64,000 bases of DNA from Streptomyces sp. 378 (lineage in GTDB: Bacteria; Actinomycetota; Actinomycetes; Streptomycetales; Streptomycetaceae), in the NCBI RefSeq assembly GCF_030124145.1, contig NZ_JASKMS010000014.1, forward strand, positions 1-64,000, in the 5' to 3' direction. The notes under the pieces were generated by a model. That model saw only the letters and a program-made list of their open reading frames with translations, was not told the origin of the DNA and did no database searches. Positions within the stretch are counted from its first letter, which is position 1. Each line of letters begins with the position of its first letter. The position numbers and the translations under genes are program-made. Shown here piece by piece: positions 60,301-64,000 of the stretch.

Positions 60301-61755
60301 ATGTCCAAGGTCCTCACCTCCCTGCCCGCCGGCGAGCGCGTCGGCATCGCCTTCTCGGGCGGTCTCGACACCTCCGTCGCGGTCGCGTGGATGCGCGACA
60401 AGGGCGCCGTCCCGTGCACCTACACCGCCGACATCGGCCAGTACGACGAGCCCGACATCGCCTCGGTGCCCGGCCGTGCCCAGACCTACGGTGCCGAGAT
60501 CGCGCGTCTGGTCGACTGCCGCGCGGCACTGGTCGAGGAGGGCCTGGCCGCGCTGACCTGCGGCGCGTTCCACATCCGCTCGGGCGGACGGGCGTACTTC
60601 AACACCACCCCGCTCGGCCGCGCCGTCACCGGCACGCTGCTGGTCCGGGCGATGCTGGAGGACGACGTCCAGATCTGGGGCGACGGCTCGACCTTCAAGG
60701 GCAACGACATCGAGCGGTTCTACCGCTACGGCCTGCTCGCCAACCCGCACCTCAGGATCTACAAGCCCTGGCTGGACGCGGCGTTCGTGACCGAGCTCGG
60801 CGGCCGCAAGGAAATGTCGGAGTGGCTGCTCGCCCACGGCCTGCCCTACCGGGACAGCACGGAGAAGGCGTACTCCACGGACGCCAACATCTGGGGCGCC
60901 ACCCACGAGGCCAAGACCCTGGAGCACCTCGACACCGGCGTCGAGACGGTCGAGCCGATCATGGGCGTGAAGTTCTGGGACCCGTCGGTCGAGATCGCCG
61001 CCGAGGACGTCACCATCGGCTTCGTCGAGGGCCGCCCGGTGTCGGTCAACGGCAAGGAGTTCGCCTCCCCCGTCGACCTGGTGATGGAGGCCAACGCCAT
61101 CGGTGGCCGGCACGGCCTGGGCATGTCCGACCAGATCGAGAACCGCATCATCGAGGCCAAGAGCCGCGGCATCTACGAGGCCCCGGGCATGGCCCTGCTG
61201 CACGCCGCCTACGAGCGGCTGGTCAACGCCATCCACAACGAGGACACCGTCGCCCAGTACCACACCGAGGGCCGGCGCCTCGGCCGGCTGATGTACGAGG
61301 GCCGCTGGCTGGACCCGCAGGCGCTGATGATCCGCGAGTCGCTGCAGCGGTGGGTCGGCGCGGCCGTCACCGGCGAGGTGACACTGCGGCTGCGGCGCGG
61401 CGAGGACTACTCGATCCTCGACACCACGGGCCCGGCGTTCAGCTACCACCCGGACAAGCTGTCCATGGAGCGCACCGAGGACTCCGCGTTCGGCCCGGTG
61501 GACCGGATCGGCCAGCTCACCATGCGCAACCTGGACATCGCCGACTCCCGCGCCAAGCTGGAGCAGTACGCCGGCATGGGCCTGATCGGCACCGGCAGCC
61601 CCACCATCGGCGCCTCCCAGGCCGCCGCGACCGGGCTGATCGGCACCATGCCGGAGCTGCCCGAGGGCGGCGCCGAGGCCATCGCCTCGCGCGGCGCGGT
61701 CTCCGAGGAGGACGCGTGGCTGGACCGCGCGGCGATGGAGTCCGGCACGGACTGA
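60301..61755 (+). CDS. argG: Argininosuccinate synthase (long, type II)
   Basis: A 484-residue N-type ATP pyrophosphatase joining citrulline and aspartate. GIAFSGGLDTSVAV is the PP-loop. QIWGDGSTFKGNDIERFYRY and YSTDANIWGATHEAK are blocks of the long E. coli-like form rather than the 400-residue actinobacterial form. ATG 60301 fits the promoter geometry; an in-frame GTG at 60283 would overlap the promoter. It is alone, with no other arginine genes nearby. A perfect hairpin ends the transcript. Confidence 0.96.
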   Translation: MSKVLTSLPAGERVGIAFSGGLDTSVAVAWMRDKGAVPCTYTADIGQYDEPDIASVPGRAQTYGAEIARLVDCRAALVEEGLAALTCGAFHIRSGGRAYFNTTPLGRAVTGTLLVRAMLEDDVQIWGDGSTFKGNDIERFYRYGLLANPHLRIYKPWLDAAFVTELGGRKEMSEWLLAHGLPYRDSTEKAYSTDANIWGATHEAKTLEHLDTGVETVEPIMGVKFWDPSVEIAAEDVTIGFVEGRPVSVNGKEFASPVDLVMEANAIGGRHGLGMSDQIENRIIEAKSRGIYEAPGMALLHAAYERLVNAIHNEDTVAQYHTEGRRLGRLMYEGRWLDPQALMIRESLQRWVGAAVTGEVTLRLRRGEDYSILDTTGPAFSYHPDKLSMERTEDSAFGPVDRIGQLTMRNLDIADSRAKLEQYAGMGLIGTGSPTIGASQAAATGLIGTMPELPEGGAEAIASRGAVSEEDAWLDRAAMESGTD

Positions 61756-61783
61756 CCGCACGGCGGCACGCGGGAAGACACGG

Positions 61784-61816
61784 GAAGGCCGGCTCGACGG
61801 TGTCGAGCCGGCCTTC
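61784..61816. terminator. Bidirectional hairpin terminator
   Basis: GAAGGCCGGCTCGAC and GTCGAGCCGGCCTTC form a perfect 15-bp stem with a 3-nt loop, between the convergent argG and pntB genes. Confidence 0.88.
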
Positions 61817-61836
61817 GCGTTCGGGTGCCCGGTGGT

Positions 61837-63270
61837 TCAGCGTGACGTGCCGGCCATCTCGCGGACCGGAGCGTCAAGGGCGTCGAGGCCGCGCAGGATG
61901 TCCTCCACCCGCTGCTTGGCGTCGCCGAAGAGCATCTGGGTGTTCTCGCGGAAGAACAGCGGGTTCTGCACGCCCGCGTACCCGGCGGCCATGGAGCGCT
62001 TGAAGACGATCACGTTGGCCGCCTCCCACACGTGCAGGACCGGCATGCCGGCGATGGGGCTGGACGGGTTGTCGGTGGCGGCCGGGTTGACCGTGTCGTT
62101 GGCGCCGATGACCAGGACGACCGAGGTGGCGGCGAAGTCGTCGTTGATCTCGTCCATCTCCAGGACGATGTCGTACGGCACGTTGGCCTCGGCGAGCAGC
62201 ACGTTCATGTGCCCGGGCAGCCGGCCGGCGACGGGGTGGATGCCGAACCGCACCTCCACGCCCCGCTCACGCAGCTTGCGCGCCAGTTCGGCGACCGGGT
62301 ACTGGGCCTGGGCGACGGCCATGCCGTAGCCGGGCGTGATGATGACGGAGCCGGCGTCGCGCAGCAGTTCGGCGGTCTCCTCGGCGTTGATCTCCCGGTG
62401 CTCACCCTGCTCGCCGTCGTCGGCGGTCGCCGCCGGTGTGCCGAATCCGCCCGCGATCACCGAGAGGAAGGACCGGTTCATCGCCTTGCACATGATGTAC
62501 GACAGGTAGGCGCCGGAGGAGCCGACCAGCGCGCCGGTGACGATGAGCAGGTTGTTGGCGAGCAGGAAGCCCGAGGCGGCGGCCGCCCAGCCCGAGTAGC
62601 TGTTCAGCATGGAGACGACCACCGGCATGTCACCGCCGCCGATGGAGGCGACCAGGTGCGCGCCGAGGGCGAGCGCGATCACGGTGACCGCGATGAGCAG
62701 ACCCATGCCGGGGCGTACGACGAACGCCGCCGTGAGCCCCACGAACGCGACGAGCGCGCCGATGTTGAGGACGTGCTTGCCCGGCAGCGTCAGCGGACGG
62801 GAGTTGATGCGGGCGGAGAGCTTCAGGTAGGCGACGACGGAACCCGTGAAGGTGACGGCGCCGATGAACACCCCGATGAACACCTCGGCGTGGTGGATGC
62901 CCAGCAGCGAACCGGAGAGTCCGGGGTCGACGTCGAGGTAGCCGTTCCAGCCGACGAACGTGGCGGCGAGGCCGACGAGGCTGTGCATGATCGCGATCAG
63001 CTCCGGCATGCCGGTCATCTCGACGACCCGGGCCCGCCACAGGCCGATGCCCGCGCCCACCGCCGTGGCGACGGCGATCAGCACCAGCCCGGTGGCGGTG
63101 ATACTGCGGGAGGCGAGCCCGACTGTGGCGGCCAGGGCGACGACCATGCCCGCGATGCCCCAGACGACTCCGGAGCGGGACGTCCTGTGCTGGGAGAGGC
63201 CGGCGAGGCTGAGGATGAACAGCAGCGCGGCGACGACGTAGGCGGCCTGGGCGGCCGTGTCTGTGGTCAT
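61837..63270 (-). CDS. pntB: NAD(P) transhydrogenase subunit beta
   Basis: A 477-residue protein. Residues about 5-270 hold nine hydrophobic helices, with NSYSGWAAAASGFLL typical of PntB. The C-terminal NADP(H) domain has VIITPGYGMAVAQAQYPVAE and VLVIGANDTVNPAATDNPSS. With PntA it couples hydride transfer from NADH to NADP+ to proton inflow. It starts 6 bp after the pntA stop. Confidence 0.95.
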   Translation of the reverse strand: MTTDTAAQAAYVVAALLFILSLAGLSQHRTSRSGVVWGIAGMVVALAATVGLASRSITATGLVLIAVATAVGAGIGLWRARVVEMTGMPELIAIMHSLVGLAATFVGWNGYLDVDPGLSGSLLGIHHAEVFIGVFIGAVTFTGSVVAYLKLSARINSRPLTLPGKHVLNIGALVAFVGLTAAFVVRPGMGLLIAVTVIALALGAHLVASIGGGDMPVVVSMLNSYSGWAAAASGFLLANNLLIVTGALVGSSGAYLSYIMCKAMNRSFLSVIAGGFGTPAATADDGEQGEHREINAEETAELLRDAGSVIITPGYGMAVAQAQYPVAELARKLRERGVEVRFGIHPVAGRLPGHMNVLLAEANVPYDIVLEMDEINDDFAATSVVLVIGANDTVNPAATDNPSSPIAGMPVLHVWEAANVIVFKRSMAAGYAGVQNPLFFRENTQMLFGDAKQRVEDILRGLDALDAPVREMAGTSR

Positions 63271-63276
63271 CCCTGA

Positions 63277-64000
63277 TCAGCCCTTCGAGAACATGCCGAG
63301 CATGCGGCGGGTGACGGCGAATCCGCCGAAGATGTTGATGCTCGCCAGCAGGATCGCGGCGAACGACAGCACGGTGACGGCGGTGTCGCCGTGCCCGATC
63401 TGCAGCAGTGCTCCGACCACGACGATGCCGGAGATGGCGTTGGTGACGGACATCAGCGGGGTGTGCAGGGCGTGGTGCACATTGCCGATGACGTAGAAGC
63501 CGATGACGATCGCCAGGACGAACACCGTGAAGTGGCCGAGGAGTTCGCTCGGTGAGAAGGCCGTCACCAGGAAGAGTGCGAGCGCTCCGGCGGCGACGAG
63601 GGCGTACGAGGACCAGGCCGGGCGGGAGGGCTTCGCCGGCGCCTCGGACGGGGCCGCGGCTTCCGGGGCCGGTGCGGCGGCGGGCGCGGCGGACACCTGG
63701 ACCGGGGGCGGCGGCCAGGTCTTCTCGCCCGCGCGGACCACGGTCATCGAGCGCTGCACGACGTCGTCGAAGTCGAGGACGAGTCGGCCGTCCTTGCCGG
63801 GGGTGAGCAGCTTCAACAGGTTGACGATGTTCGTGCCGTACAGCTGCGAGGCCTGGGCGGGCAGCCGGCCGGGCAGGTCGGTGTAGCCGATGATCGTCAC
63901 GTCGTTGTCGGTGACGACGGCCTTCCCGGCGACGGTGCCCTCGACGTTGCCGCCCTGGGCGGCCGCCATGTCGACGATCACGCTGCCCGGCTTCATGCGC
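63277..64000 (-). CDS. pntA: NAD(P) transhydrogenase subunit alpha (partial)
   Basis: The C-terminal 240 residues are in the window; the gene continues past 64000. MKPGSVIVDMAAAQGGNVEG and IIGYTDLPGRLPAQASQLYG belong to the NAD(H)-binding domain. A Pro/Ala-rich linker (about 110-135 of the visible part) and four helices with FYVIGNVHHALHTPLMSVTN follow. The single-chain form with its membrane part matches the E. coli type rather than the split PntAA/PntAB type. Confidence 0.93.
   Translation of the reverse strand, partial: RMKPGSVIVDMAAAQGGNVEGTVAGKAVVTDNDVTIIGYTDLPGRLPAQASQLYGTNIVNLLKLLTPGKDGRLVLDFDDVVQRSMTVVRAGEKTWPPPPVQVSAAPAAAPAPEAAAPSEAPAKPSRPAWSSYALVAAGALALFLVTAFSPSELLGHFTVFVLAIVIGFYVIGNVHHALHTPLMSVTNAISGIVVVGALLQIGHGDTAVTVLSFAAILLASINIFGGFAVTRRMLGMFSKG

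Overview
The window is from a high-GC actinomycete, almost certainly a Streptomyces. The support is strong GC bias at third codon positions, frequent GTG/TTG starts, ATGA/GTGA/TGATG stop-start overlaps, an actinobacterial iron box, large LuxR-type regulators, a fused methylmalonyl-CoA mutase operon and many promoter-to-start spacings typical of leaderless mRNAs. No tRNA, rRNA, insertion sequence, phage or CRISPR array was seen. It reads as a chromosomal-arm segment with about 57 protein genes.

Layout. 1-6 kb: small conserved genes, an NTP transferase, malate synthase (aceB), a HipA-like kinase coupled to an Rdx protein, and a Rieske membrane protein. 6-15.6 kb: iron block, with an iron-box-controlled siderophore ABC operon (ATPase, lipoprotein, fused permease), an APC permease with a universal stress protein, a 2Fe-2S protein and two divergent IucA/IucC siderophore synthetases. 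15.6-21.3 kb: a secreted von Willebrand A operon, a 39-bp tandem array, an HxlR regulator divergent from an alanine-type aminotransferase, and a thioesterase. 21.4-33.4 kb: purine-ring and glyoxylate catabolism. This comprises an NCS2 permease, 8-oxoguanine deaminase, uricase, HIU hydrolase, OHCU decarboxylase, a YheO-type regulator, a thiamine-binding-fold protein, hydroxypyruvate isomerase, tartronate semialdehyde reductase, catalase and glyoxylate carboligase. 33.5-45 kb: a zinc-ribbon protein, GNAT, two coupled acyl-CoA synthetases with a divergent LuxR regulator, a LAL regulator, a trypsin, an AlkZ-like protein and two fused gene remnants. 45-54.7 kb: isochorismatase-like protein and a poorly understood set (zinc-ribbon epimerase, two-component system, GT2, DUF2064, methyltransferase, membrane protein, cytochrome-b/sulfite-oxidase-like fusion, polytopic membrane protein). 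55-64 kb: mutA-mutB-meaB, argG and pntB-pntA (pntA cut by the window end).

How they work together. The permease and deaminase supply urate. Uricase, HIUase and OHCU decarboxylase take it to allantoin. Allantoinase and allantoicase are not in the window. The resulting glyoxylate is used by aceB (to malate) or by Gcl and GlxR (to glycerate). Catalase removes the peroxide made by uricase. Two operator families appear to tie this together. TTCC-N7-GGAA-type sites occur in pairs exactly 21 bp apart at aceB, hyi and gcl. An identical palindrome TCAACA-N3-TGTTGA sits over the -35 of both the urate operon and the catalase gene.

The most notable oddities are those two operator sets, a dispersed repeat inserted in frame in catalase three codons before the distal haem histidine, the 39-bp array, ten or more promoters placed exactly for leaderless initiation, and the 46-54 kb cluster of unknown product.
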